Part shown: piece by piece, positions 26,886-36,684 of the stretch
Layout: each line of letters starts with the position of its first letter
How positions within the stretch are numbered: the first letter of the stretch is position 1
NCBI GenBank assembly: GCA_900554695.1
Contig: USHV01000021.1
Location: 1-51,388 of the forward strand
DNA from: an uncultured Prevotella sp.
Lineage (GTDB): Bacteria; Bacteroidota; Bacteroidia; Bacteroidales; Bacteroidaceae
Length of the DNA stretch: 51,388 nt
Direction: 5' to 3'
Translations under genes and position numbers: made by a program
Notes under the pieces: generated by a model
Databases searched by the model: none
What the model saw: the letters and a program-made list of their open reading frames with translations, nothing else
Told to the model about the DNA's origin: nothing

Positions 26886-26951
26886 GGAGTTTATACAAAC
26901 GCCATCGGTCGCAATGACCGTGCGGAATGTTTTCTCAGTACTTTTCTTTAT

Positions 26952-26986
26952 GAGGCCGGTGCGGTTCTGCGCCGGTCTCTTTTTTT
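26952..26986 (+). terminator. Intrinsic terminator of the C10 peptidase gene
   Basis: An 11-bp stem (26952-26962 with 26969-26979, two wobbles) and 6-base loop are followed directly by a T-run at 26980-26986. Confidence 0.85.
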
Positions 26987-27291
26987 GTCTCTTCCGCCGA
27001 GGTTCCCTCCAGTTATATCCGGTCCGGTTTCCCGTTTCCTTATATTGCAGTATGTCTTCCGCCGATTGCTTCCCGCTTATAGTCCGTGCCCCGTCAGACC
27101 TCATCCCTCAATCTTTACCCCGGGAAATTCGCCTCGGAGTGTTAAAAAACACGTGTCTGAAACCGTCTGAAAATCGAATTTTCCCGAAGAAAAAATATTT
27201 TGTTTCGAAAATCGTGATTTTTGAGTACATTGCTTAATGTGCTGTATGTCAGTCACTTGTCGTTATATGTGTTTCGCCGCGCTCTTTCCTC
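26987..27291. other. Gap without a recognised gene
   Basis: About 300 bases between the C10 terminator and the array of copy C. It contains AGAAAAAATATTTTG (from about 27188), which resembles the tail motif of the composite element, but I cannot align it confidently. No credible coding region is seen. Confidence 0.5.
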
Positions 27292-27469
27292 TTTTGCGAA
27301 ATGGCCTCTTTCGTGTTGCGATAAAGCCCATTTCGGGCCTCGAAATGGTGCATTTCGCCTTGTGATAAAGTCCGTTTCGCATCACGAAAGAGCCTATATA
27401 GCAAGTCAGTCGCCGATAATCCGGTCTCCCGTCACGCCTTTTTCATGCCGCAAAGTCCGTTTTTCGGGT
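27292..27469. repeat. 22-bp dyad array, copy C (array only)
   Basis: Five consecutive units of exactly 22 bp: 27292-27313, 27314-27335, 27336-27357, 27358-27379 and 27380-27401. Each is a 4-5 bp variable linker plus a 17-18 bp core: GCGAAATGGCCTCTTTCG, GCGATAAAGCCCATTTCG, TCGAAATGGTGCATTTCG, GTGATAAAGTCCGTTTCG, ACGAAAGAGCCTATATAG. A further degenerate core (CCGCAAAGTCCGTTTTTCGG) lies at about 27450-27469. A cap is not recognised here. From 27470 to 27777 no gene is seen; the stretch is the leader of the GH95 gene. Confidence 0.85.
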
Positions 27470-27777
27470 TTGCATCGCTCCAGATTTCGAAAAACGGAAT
27501 GTTAAAAAATTAACGTCTGTTAGCACACGCCTCCGTCCCCGGTTCGCTTTTTGCTGACAGCCCTGCGGTGCCTGCTTCCATGCATCCGACAGTCAGTCGT
27601 CGCCGTGCCAACCATCTGTCACGGCATAATTTATTCCGTCATGATATTTTGTATTTTCCCTTCTCGGTTGTTATATCTTATGTGAGAGCCTGCGCGCAGC
27701 TCCATACCGGCATACTTTGTAGATGTATGCGCCGCAAGTTCTGAAGTCACGAGATCAACATTAACCCATTCCTGCCC

Positions 27778-30042
27778 ATGACAAACTCCCGTCGCCCCTT
27801 CGCGTTTCACATTCTGCTGTTGTTCATTGCCGCATGGTTTGCCGGCCCGTCGCGCGTCAGTGGCGGTCTGCCTCTCAGACTGTGGTATGACGAGCCTGCC
27901 GCGGAGTGGATGACGTCGGCATTGCCTGTGGGCAACGGTGACCTGGGAGCGATGTTTTTCGGTGGCGTGGCGCACGAGCAGGTGCAGTTCAACGAGAAAA
28001 CCCTTTGGTCGGGCTCGCCCGACAAGCGCGGCTCATATCGCAACTTCGGCAATATCCATATGGACTTCCTTACGCCCGACACCTGCTCCGACTATCGTCG
28101 CGAACTGTCACTCGACGAGGCAGTGGGGCGGGTGAGCTATGTCATAGGCACGACACGGTATGAGCGCGAATATTTCGCCAGCCACGCCGACAGCGTAGTC
28201 GTGATGAGGCTCAGTACGCCGGGCAGTCGCGGACGTCTCAATCTCGCGTTGCGCATGGTTGACGGCGAGGGTCGGCAGGCCATGACCGGTGGCAACATGT
28301 TTCTTGTCAGCGGACAGCTCGACCTGTTGCACTATGAGGCGCAGGCGGTGGTGAAGGCTGAGGGTGGAACGGTGCACACGGAGGACGGACGGCTGATGGT
28401 AAGCGGTGCCGACGCCGTGACGGTGGTGCTCGCAGCCGCTACTGATTTCGACCTCTCGTCGCCCACATATACCTGTGGCGACGAACGCGGATTGCATGCC
28501 CGTGTGTCGGCCCGTGTGGAGCGGGCAAGCGCCTTGGCATATAAGAGGCTGCGTGCGCGCCATGTGGAGGACTACAGCCGCCTGTTCGGACGTGTGGATC
28601 TGGAACTGACGGACGACGTGCCTCTGATGACCACCGACGAACTGCTGCGCAATCACAAATACAATAACTATCTCGACATGCTCTGTTTCCAGTATGGCCG
28701 CTATCTGATGATAAGCTCGTCGCGCGGCGGCGCGGTGCCCTCCAATCTGCAGGGACTGTGGAACAACGTGAACAATCCGCCATGGGAATGTGATTATCAC
28801 AGCAACATAAACATACAGATGAACTACTGGCCGGCTGAGGTAACCAACCTCGCCGAATGTCACATGCCGTTCATCAACTACGTCAGCACCGAAGCCATGA
28901 AGCAGGATGGCCCGTGGCAGCGCGTGGCGCGCAAGGAAGGATGCCGCGGATGGGCCGTGCACACGCAGAACAACCTGTTCGGATACAGCGACTGGCTCAT
29001 CAATCGTCCGGCCAATGCATGGTATTGCACTCATCTGTGGCAGCACTATGCCTACGGGCTCGACCTTGGATATCTGCGCCGTGTGGCGTGGCCGGTGATG
29101 AAGGAGACATGTCTTTACTGGTTCGACCGCCTGAAGATGCAGGACGGACGACTGATTGCGCCCGACGAGTGGTCGCCGGAGCACGGACCTTGGGAGGACG
29201 GCCCGGCCTACGCGCAGCAGCTCATACACGAGTTGTTCGCCAACACACTTGAGGCCGCCGAAGTGCTGGGCGAGGATGACAGTTTCGTTGCTCAGTTGCG
29301 TGAGAAGTATGCTTTGCTCGACAACGGTCTGCATATAGGAGGACAAGGACAGTTGAGGGAATGGCTGAAGACCGACGACACACCCGACGATCATCACCGT
29401 CATCTGTCGCATCTCATGGCGCTCTATCCGTGCAGCGGCATTTCCACACTGACCGACCGTAGGCTGGCCGATGCCGCAAGGGTGTCGCTCAACTGGCGCG
29501 GCGACGGCGCCACGGGTTGGAGCCGTGCATGGAAGGTGGCCTGCTGGGCACGGCTGAACGACGGCGAACGCGCATACAACCTACTGAAAAAAGCGCAGAA
29601 CATAACCGATGTAACGGTGGTGAGCATGGACGACAACGCAGGCGGCATGTACGGAAATCTTTTCTGTGCGCATCCTTCATTCCAGATAGACGGCAACTTT
29701 GGTACTGCAGCTGCCATAGCCGAGATGCTTCTGCAGAACACAGTCAAAGGTGTGTGGCTCCTGCCGGCACTGCCCGAAGCATGGAACGACGGCAGTTTCG
29801 AGGGACTGCGTGCGCACGGTGGTTTCACATTCGGTGCGGAATGGGACGACGGACGTCTCACGGAAGCAAGCGTGAAGTCGGAGGCCGGAGGCATATGCCG
29901 GTTGTATCTGCCGGGTGTAAAAGTGCGTAAAGTGACGGGAAAATACGGACGCAGGATGAAATGTAAGGCCGTAGAGGACGGCGTTATGGAGTTTATGACC
30001 AAGCCCGGACATACTTATCGTATATATGTTCAGTCCTTATAA
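27778..30042 (+). CDS. GH95 family alpha-L-fucosidase (or alpha-L-galactosidase), secreted
   Basis: 754 residues with a signal peptide (about 1-29). It shows the GH95 N-terminal beta-domain (LPVGNGDLGAMFFGGV at 49-64) and the (alpha/alpha)6 barrel with DYHSNINIQMNYWPAE, which holds the two asparagines N343 and N345 that activate water. The likely acid is the glutamate in SPEHGP (E468), and the aspartate in QIDGNFG is D638. The family inverts and cuts terminal alpha-1,2-linked L-fucose, or L-galactose in plant polymers. It is single, ahead of the TIG/NHL-SusCD operon with 172 bp between, and has its own leader behind copy C. Somewhat shorter than many members (780-850), but no motif is missing. 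Confidence 0.93.
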   Translation: MTNSRRPFAFHILLLFIAAWFAGPSRVSGGLPLRLWYDEPAAEWMTSALPVGNGDLGAMFFGGVAHEQVQFNEKTLWSGSPDKRGSYRNFGNIHMDFLTPDTCSDYRRELSLDEAVGRVSYVIGTTRYEREYFASHADSVVVMRLSTPGSRGRLNLALRMVDGEGRQAMTGGNMFLVSGQLDLLHYEAQAVVKAEGGTVHTEDGRLMVSGADAVTVVLAAATDFDLSSPTYTCGDERGLHARVSARVERASALAYKRLRARHVEDYSRLFGRVDLELTDDVPLMTTDELLRNHKYNNYLDMLCFQYGRYLMISSSRGGAVPSNLQGLWNNVNNPPWECDYHSNINIQMNYWPAEVTNLAECHMPFINYVSTEAMKQDGPWQRVARKEGCRGWAVHTQNNLFGYSDWLINRPANAWYCTHLWQHYAYGLDLGYLRRVAWPVMKETCLYWFDRLKMQDGRLIAPDEWSPEHGPWEDGPAYAQQLIHELFANTLEAAEVLGEDDSFVAQLREKYALLDNGLHIGGQGQLREWLKTDDTPDDHHRHLSHLMALYPCSGISTLTDRRLADAARVSLNWRGDGATGWSRAWKVACWARLNDGERAYNLLKKAQNITDVTVVSMDDNAGGMYGNLFCAHPSFQIDGNFGTAAAIAEMLLQNTVKGVWLLPALPEAWNDGSFEGLRAHGGFTFGAEWDDGRLTEASVKSEAGGICRLYLPGVKVRKVTGKYGRRMKCKAVEDGVMEFMTKPGHTYRIYVQSL

Positions 30043-30214
30043 TATACTGGCATTATAAGAAATTTGTCCGGACGTTGCAATTGTGTTAAAATGAAAACGA
30101 GTTTTAAAAAAAATTACAGTGCGTTTTAATTTTTTTATTTTTAATTGTTATATCCTTTAAATAACAAAAATAAATAAACCCTAACTATTAAAATCTTTTA
30201 TTAACTTAAACTTT

Positions 30215-31561
30215 ATGAACGGATTGTTTAAATTCTCGTTTATGTTTGCTTTTGTCGCCGCAATCTTCTTGGCTTGCGCCGATAATGACATTGCGGAGGA
30301 GAGACACGTTGTTTATCCGCCTGATGCAAACAAGGAATCAAAGTTTGTGTCTTTCTCTCCGGACAGTGGAGGAGTGGGCACACAGTTGATAATCAAAGGC
30401 GAAAACCTTGGAACTGACACAAGCTATCTGCGGGTGACGGTGAACGACAAGAAGGCCGCCATCATCGGAGTGAGAAACGACTACATCTATGCGGTCGTTC
30501 CTGCGCGTGCCGATACCGGCCTGGTGAAACTGTATGTGGGCAAAGGCGACAACGTGAAGGAATTTACATCCGACAAAGAGTTTCATTATAAATTCAAACG
30601 CAACGTATCTACCATTGCCGGACAGAACGGCAATGCCAGCCGCGACGACGGTGAGTATGACATCGCGACGTTCCGCCGTCCGTGGGCATTGTTCCACGAC
30701 AATGACGACGTGATTTATGAGATTGACGAGGGCCGAGGCACAAACAAGGACGGTGCCCTGCGCAAATTGTATGAAGGACTGGTAGAGACGCTCATACAGT
30801 GCAGCTCGGGTCCGTTCCAGTCGCCCACTGCCGCCGCGTTCAACATAGCGCAGGACACAATATATATGGTGCATCTCTACAATCCCGACAACTGCACCTC
30901 GAAGGTCGGACTGATAGCCATCTCGCGTGCGAGCGGGTTTGTCGACGTGAAGGCTTTGGTGAGAATGAACGACCCCAAGTGCACCGGCATCGCCATAAAC
31001 CCTGTGAACAACGACATCATATTCAACAACCAGAGCGACGGCTATCTCTACCGCTATTCTGAAAACACCAATATTGACGAGGCGTACACGCGGCTCATAC
31101 GTGTCAACAATGCCACCAACACCGAGCTGAAGCTCGCTTTCAGCAACGACGGCAGGTATCTGTATGCGGCTGTGAAAAACCGTCACTGCATCTTCCGCAT
31201 GCCTTACGACATCACTACAAAGACCCTGGGCACTGCCGAACTGTGGGCAGGACAGTGGGACACGTCAGGCTATCAGAACGGAATAGGTACGTCCGCGCTG
31301 TTCGACCAGCCGAGTGCCATCGAGTTTGACGAGGACGGCAACCTGTACGTAGCTGACAAGTACAACCACTGTATCAGACGGATCACTCCCGACGGAGAGG
31401 TGTCTCTTTATGCCGGTATGCCGCGCACAAAAGGATATAAGGACGGTCTGCCCGACGTGGCAATGTTCAACTGCCCTGAGGGACTTACCATTTTGTCGGA
31501 CCAGTCGATTATCGTTGCCGACAGAGAGAACCACGTTATACGTAAAGTGGTCGTGGAGTAA
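30215..31561 (+). CDS. IPT/TIG and NHL-repeat surface lipoprotein
   Basis: 448 residues. Lipoprotein signal with C21 (FLACAD). Residues about 43-125 form an IPT/TIG Ig-like fold (FVSFSPDSGGVGTQLIIKGENLG). Residues about 130-448 form a six-bladed NHL-type propeller with blades such as FDQPSAIEFDEDGNLYVADKYN and FNCPEGLTILSDQSIIVADREN. Such lipoproteins commonly open SusCD operons and are thought to be glycan- or protein-binding surface proteins (SGBP-like); no enzyme motif is present. First gene of a four-gene operon; SusC follows after 36 bp. Confidence 0.88.
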   Translation: MNGLFKFSFMFAFVAAIFLACADNDIAEERHVVYPPDANKESKFVSFSPDSGGVGTQLIIKGENLGTDTSYLRVTVNDKKAAIIGVRNDYIYAVVPARADTGLVKLYVGKGDNVKEFTSDKEFHYKFKRNVSTIAGQNGNASRDDGEYDIATFRRPWALFHDNDDVIYEIDEGRGTNKDGALRKLYEGLVETLIQCSSGPFQSPTAAAFNIAQDTIYMVHLYNPDNCTSKVGLIAISRASGFVDVKALVRMNDPKCTGIAINPVNNDIIFNNQSDGYLYRYSENTNIDEAYTRLIRVNNATNTELKLAFSNDGRYLYAAVKNRHCIFRMPYDITTKTLGTAELWAGQWDTSGYQNGIGTSALFDQPSAIEFDEDGNLYVADKYNHCIRRITPDGEVSLYAGMPRTKGYKDGLPDVAMFNCPEGLTILSDQSIIVADRENHVIRKVVVE

Positions 31562-31597
31562 TTACATAACATAATAAACACAAAAAATAGAAGTATC

Positions 31598-34500
31598 ATG
31601 AAGAAATTATTGTTACTGATGCTCCTGTGTCTTGTGCAAGCGGTGGTTTATGCCCAAGACAATTCTGTCACCGTGAAAGGTGTCGTACAGGATAATAAAG
31701 GCGAAGCAATAATGGGCGCGGTTGTTATTGTGAAGAACCAGCCAGGTTTGGGTTCGTCAACAGATATAAATGGTCGATTCAAGATTACGACCGGAAAATT
31801 CGAGGTTTTGGAAGTGAGCTACTTGGGATTTGAAAAGAAGGAAGTACCTGTAGTAAGCATAAAGGATCCTGAGAATGTTGTGATTGTGCTTGAAGAACAA
31901 AGTCAGAAAGTGGACGAGGTCGTTGTTACTGCCAGCGGTACACAGAAGAAGAAAACTGTGACAGGTGCGTTCACTACGGTTGACGTGAAGCAGCTCAATG
32001 CTCCTTCAGGAAACCTTTCTAACTCTCTCGGTGGTGTCGTTCCGGGTATTATCACACAGCAGCTCTCCGGTGAACCGGGTGAGAACCAGTCAGACTTCTG
32101 GATTCGCGGTATCTCTACCTTCGGTGCCAATGCGAGTGCACTTGTGCTTGTTGATGGTATTGAGCGTAGCCTTAATGAAATTCCAGTCGAGGATATTGAG
32201 TCATTCTCAGTGTTGAAGGACGCATCTGCCACAGCCGTATACGGTAACCGTGGTGCCAACGGTGTGGTTCTTATCACAACCAAGAAGGGTGAAAAAGGAA
32301 AGATACGAATCAGTGGTAAGTTGCAGTATGGTTATAACCAGACAGGTAAGTTGCCTGAATATGCAAGCGCTATAGACTATGCACGTCTGGCCAATGAGGC
32401 ACGTCTGGCACGCTACCAGTCACCTCTTTATTCAGACGAGGAACTTTACATCATACAGAATAATCTTGATCCGGACCTTTATCCAAACGTAGACTGGCAG
32501 GATCTTATGCTTAAGGACGGTGCGTCACAGTATCGTGCACAGTTGAGTTTTACCGGTGGTGGTGACAATGCTACATATTATGTTTCTGGTGCTTACTTCA
32601 ATGAAGACGGTATATATCGTACACGTAGCGCTGAGAACAAATACAACACAAACTCTACTTATGAGCGTTACAACTATCGTGCCAACACCACTATGAACAT
32701 CACACGTACCACTGTGCTTTCTGTAGGTATTGGTGGTTACCTTATCAACCGTACACAGCCTGGTAGTACTTCTGCTGACATTTGGCAGGCTTTCTCAGAG
32801 TACACTCCGCTTACAACTCCGCGAAAGTGGTCGACAGGGCAGTGGCCTATAGTCAACGGAAAGAAAACTCCCGAGTTTCTCATGACGCAGACGGGTTACA
32901 AGACCATCTGGCAGAACAAGATGGAGACTAACGTGAGCCTCGACCAGAAGCTCGACTTCATAACAAAGGGTCTTACATTCTCTGGTACATTCGCATTCGA
33001 TACATGGAATGACAATACTATCACACGTTCAAAGTCTCCTGAACTCTGGAGCGCTCAGAACTATCGTGACGGTTACGGCAAGCTTATCCTCAAACGTGAG
33101 CAGGATGTACAGCCGATGACTCAGAGCTCTTCTACATCAGGAACTAAGCGTTACTATCTGCAGGCTAAACTTGAATATGACCGCCTGTTTGCCAAGAATC
33201 ATCAGGTGAACGGTTTGCTTATGGTTTATCAGGAAGAAAACTCTGATACGAATCTCGGCAGCGATATCATCGCTTCGATCCCAAAACGTAACCTTGCTTA
33301 CTCAGGACAGGTGCGTTATGCTTTCAAATCCCGCTATCTCTTTGAGTTTAACTTCGGTTACACCGGTTCTGAGAACTTTGAGAAAGGCAAACAGTTTGGT
33401 TTCTTCCCCGCATTCTCTGCAGGATGGGTTATTTCTGAGGAACCTTGGGTAAGAAAGGCATTGCCTTGGCTTGAATTCTTTAAAGTAAGAGGATCTTGGG
33501 GTGAAGTAGGTAACGATAAGATTGGTGGTGACACACGTTTCCCGTACATATCCCTTATTTCAGAAATAGATGCTTCCGGTAGTTATGCTTTCGGACAGTT
33601 CGGCAGCAACTACATCACAGGTTATCGTATGACAACTGTTGGTACACCGAACCTGACATGGGAGAAGGCCACAAAGTGGGATATCGGTGTTGACTGGTCT
33701 ATTTTCAACGGAATGTTCACAGGTACTGTGGATTACTTTAGAGACAACCGTGACGATATCTTCATGCGTCGTAACAACATGCCTTTGTCAACAGGTCTTG
33801 CTGACCAGACTCCTATGGCTAACGTAGGTCGCATGCGTTCTTATGGTTTCGATGGTAATATCGCATTCAATCACAAGATAGGTGAGGTTAACTTTACACT
33901 TCGTGCCAATATGACATATCAGAATACTGAGATTCTCGATCAGGATGAGGCTGCAAATGAATTCTGGTATAAGATGAGTCGTGGCTTCCGTCAGGGACAG
34001 ACTCGTGGATTCATAGCTCTTGGATTGTTTAAGGACGAAGAAGATATCAAACAGAGCCCGTCACAGGATGCGTTGGCTAACTTCCCGATCATGCCTGGTG
34101 ATATCAAGTATAAAGACGTGAACGGTGATGGTGTCATCACAGAGGACGATATCGTGCCGATCGGCTATCGCAACGTTCCTGGACTCATCTACGGTTTCGG
34201 TTTCAGTGCAGCATGGCGTAACTTCGGTATAAACCTTCTGTTCCAGGGAGCAGGTAAGCGTACATTCTTTGTGGGTGGTAATGGTCCTCACGCTTTCCAT
34301 GATGGTGCTACCGGTAACATTCTGCAGCGTATGGTTGAAGAAGACAGATGGATACCGAGCGACATTTCCGGAACAAAGGATACTGAAAATCCGAATGCTC
34401 CATGGCCGCGTCTGACTTATACCAACAATAACAACAACAACCGTGCATCTACCTACTGGATGAAAGACGGAAGTTATCTGCGTCTGAAGAACCTCGAAAT

Positions 34501-34687
34501 TACTTATGACGTTCCAAGAGAGATCATACAGCATCTGCGTCTTACAGGTCTTCGTTTAGGCTTCATTGGCGAGAATCTGTTTACATGGAGTCCGTTCAAG
34601 TGGTGGGATCCGGAAGGAAACAACGAAAGCGGAAATGCTTATCCTATCAGCCGGACATTCTCTTTCTATCTAAGTTTCAATCTCTAA
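31598..34687 (+). CDS. SusC-like TonB-dependent outer-membrane transporter (locus 2)
   Basis: 1029 residues. Signal peptide 1-20; regulatory-like domain about 23-100 (VKGVVQDNKGEAIMGAVVIV); TonB box VDEVVVTASGTQ (about 104-115); plug with ALVLVDGIERSLNEIPVEDI and YGNRGANGVVLITTKKG; barrel with the usual SusC C-terminal ending FYLSFNL. No STN domain. It should import the oligosaccharide released by surface enzymes. Codons ending in T are more frequent than in the neighbouring genes of locus 1, which may point to a different history. SusD follows after 13 bp. Confidence 0.95.
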   Translation: MKKLLLLMLLCLVQAVVYAQDNSVTVKGVVQDNKGEAIMGAVVIVKNQPGLGSSTDINGRFKITTGKFEVLEVSYLGFEKKEVPVVSIKDPENVVIVLEEQSQKVDEVVVTASGTQKKKTVTGAFTTVDVKQLNAPSGNLSNSLGGVVPGIITQQLSGEPGENQSDFWIRGISTFGANASALVLVDGIERSLNEIPVEDIESFSVLKDASATAVYGNRGANGVVLITTKKGEKGKIRISGKLQYGYNQTGKLPEYASAIDYARLANEARLARYQSPLYSDEELYIIQNNLDPDLYPNVDWQDLMLKDGASQYRAQLSFTGGGDNATYYVSGAYFNEDGIYRTRSAENKYNTNSTYERYNYRANTTMNITRTTVLSVGIGGYLINRTQPGSTSADIWQAFSEYTPLTTPRKWSTGQWPIVNGKKTPEFLMTQTGYKTIWQNKMETNVSLDQKLDFITKGLTFSGTFAFDTWNDNTITRSKSPELWSAQNYRDGYGKLILKREQDVQPMTQSSSTSGTKRYYLQAKLEYDRLFAKNHQVNGLLMVYQEENSDTNLGSDIIASIPKRNLAYSGQVRYAFKSRYLFEFNFGYTGSENFEKGKQFGFFPAFSAGWVISEEPWVRKALPWLEFFKVRGSWGEVGNDKIGGDTRFPYISLISEIDASGSYAFGQFGSNYITGYRMTTVGTPNLTWEKATKWDIGVDWSIFNGMFTGTVDYFRDNRDDIFMRRNNMPLSTGLADQTPMANVGRMRSYGFDGNIAFNHKIGEVNFTLRANMTYQNTEILDQDEAANEFWYKMSRGFRQGQTRGFIALGLFKDEEDIKQSPSQDALANFPIMPGDIKYKDVNGDGVITEDDIVPIGYRNVPGLIYGFGFSAAWRNFGINLLFQGAGKRTFFVGGNGPHAFHDGATGNILQRMVEEDRWIPSDISGTKDTENPNAPWPRLTYTNNNNNNRASTYWMKDGSYLRLKNLEITYDVPREIIQHLRLTGLRLGFIGENLFTWSPFKWWDPEGNNESGNAYPISRTFSFYLSFNL

Positions 34688-34700
34688 AAACATCATAGTC

Positions 34701-36671
34701 ATGAAAAAGATTTTATTATATATATTTTTGCCGATTGTTGCCGGCGGAATGTTCTCGTCGTGTTCTGACTATCTGGATGTGGACAAATATTTCTACGACC
34801 AGTTGTCGATAGACTCGGCTTTCTCGAAAAGAAAATATGTTGACGGATGGCTGTCCAACGCATTCGAGCCTATACAGTATATAACTGAAGGTGAAGGCAT
34901 GCGCAGATGGATGAGCGACGATATTGTGAAATATGAAGGCCGTGACTATCAGAATGGTAATTACAGTGCTTCGACAAATAACGGTGACAGTGAAAACTTG
35001 CTGTATAAGGCTTATGAGGCAGTCCGCAAGGCTTCTACCTTTATCGATAATGTTGACCGCTGTGGCGAACTTACACAGGTGGAGAAGGCTGATATGAAAG
35101 GACAGATGCGTTTTATACGTGCATATGCCTATTGGTCTCTTATCCGTCATTTCGGACCGGTGCCTCTTATTCCAGAGCACGGACTTGATGTGAGCTTGTC
35201 TTATGAGGAACTTTCTTTGCCGAGAGCATCTCTCGATGAAATTGTTGAGTTCATCGATCAGGATCTTGTGATTGCAGCTCGTTCATTACCGTTGGTGCGT
35301 ACTGTCAACAATATGGGACGTCCTACACGTGGAGCCGCTCTTGCCCTGCGTGCAAGAATATTGCTTTGGGTGGCAAGTCCTCTTATGAATGGAAACAAGG
35401 ATCTTTTCAATGTAAAGGATAATCATGGTCGCCAGCTCGTTCCGCAGGAATATGATGAGTCAAAATGGGCAAAAGCTGCTGCCGCAGCTAAGGAAGTTAT
35501 GGATCTGGGTATATATGAACTTTATACGATAGAGCCTGATCCGGAAACTCCGGAATATGAGCGTCCTCCGTATAATGAGAAATATTCAGACAAGAACTTC
35601 CCGGACGGATGGGCAAATGTAGATCCTTATCTCTCATATAAGTCTATATTTGACGGAACTATTATTGGTTCAAAGAATCCTGAGCTTATATTCACACGTA
35701 CAAGCCGTGGTAATGAACAGATAAACCATTGGGTGTCTAACTGTATGCCACGTACACTGAGTGGTTCGAACCTTATAGGTGTATCGCAGAAACAGGTCGA
35801 TGCATATTATATGGATAATGGTCAGACCATACAGGAAGCTGAGGCTACAGGATATTATAAGGAAGATGGTTTCACAACATCAAGTAATCCTTTGAATCCA
35901 GGAGGCGCACCGTTCTTGCCAGCCAATGTGTCATGGCAGTATGCACACCGCGAACCGCGCTTCTATGCATCAATCGCTTATTGCGGATCAATCTGGGCAT
36001 GTGCGAGTGCGAATGAGGCACAGTATCGTAACAAACAGATATTCTATTATCGTGATTTGAACGACGGTAAGCAGGGATTCAAAGAGGATTGTCCGCTTAC
36101 AGGTATCGGTTTCAAGAAGTTTGTGAACGACGAGGATGCCTTTACACAGGGTGGATACCGTATGGATAAGACAGAAAACACAATACGCTATGCGGAAATG
36201 TTGCTTATCTATGCTGAGGCTCTCAATGAGTTGACACCGGGTCAGTCTTATACAGTTGAGAAGTATAACGGTGAGACAATGACTGTTCAGCGTGATGTGA
36301 ATGAAATCCGTTCGGCAATGAAACCTATACGTATGCGTGCCGGTGTGCCAGACTTCGATGACGTGGTTTACGAAAATCAGGAACTGTTCAGAACAGCTCT
36401 CAAACGTGAACGTCAGATTGAACTTGTCGGTGAGAACTGCTTCAGATATTATGACCTCCGTCGCTGGAAGGACGCATTGCTCGAAGAGAATCAGCCTCTC
36501 ATGGGATGCAATATCAATATCAGTGATGACGTTACACGTATACAGGAGTTCTATCGTCCGACTGTTGTGGCTTCAATGCCGAAGGTGTTTACTCAGAAGA
36601 TGTATTTATGGCCGTTCCCTGTTAATGAGTTGAAACGTAATGTGAACCTGACACAGAATCCAGGCTGGTAA
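34701..36671 (+). CDS. SusD-like nutrient-binding lipoprotein (locus 2)
   Basis: 656 residues with lipobox cysteine C21 (FSSCSDYLDV). RagB/SusD landmarks include MRFIRAYAYWSLIRHFGPVPL in the TPR region and RTALKRERQIELVGENCFRYYDLRRW near the C-terminus, ending LTQNPGW. Partner of the SusC before it; the DUF1735 lipoprotein follows after 13 bp. The gene is more A/T-rich than SusD of locus 1. Confidence 0.94.
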   Translation: MKKILLYIFLPIVAGGMFSSCSDYLDVDKYFYDQLSIDSAFSKRKYVDGWLSNAFEPIQYITEGEGMRRWMSDDIVKYEGRDYQNGNYSASTNNGDSENLLYKAYEAVRKASTFIDNVDRCGELTQVEKADMKGQMRFIRAYAYWSLIRHFGPVPLIPEHGLDVSLSYEELSLPRASLDEIVEFIDQDLVIAARSLPLVRTVNNMGRPTRGAALALRARILLWVASPLMNGNKDLFNVKDNHGRQLVPQEYDESKWAKAAAAAKEVMDLGIYELYTIEPDPETPEYERPPYNEKYSDKNFPDGWANVDPYLSYKSIFDGTIIGSKNPELIFTRTSRGNEQINHWVSNCMPRTLSGSNLIGVSQKQVDAYYMDNGQTIQEAEATGYYKEDGFTTSSNPLNPGGAPFLPANVSWQYAHREPRFYASIAYCGSIWACASANEAQYRNKQIFYYRDLNDGKQGFKEDCPLTGIGFKKFVNDEDAFTQGGYRMDKTENTIRYAEMLLIYAEALNELTPGQSYTVEKYNGETMTVQRDVNEIRSAMKPIRMRAGVPDFDDVVYENQELFRTALKRERQIELVGENCFRYYDLRRWKDALLEENQPLMGCNINISDDVTRIQEFYRPTVVASMPKVFTQKMYLWPFPVNELKRNVNLTQNPGW

Positions 36672-36684
36672 TAAATTAAACACA

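Noticed and set aside
27292..27401. CRISPR array
   Set aside because: Linkers of 4-5 bp are far too short for spacers, the cores vary from unit to unit, and no cas gene is present.
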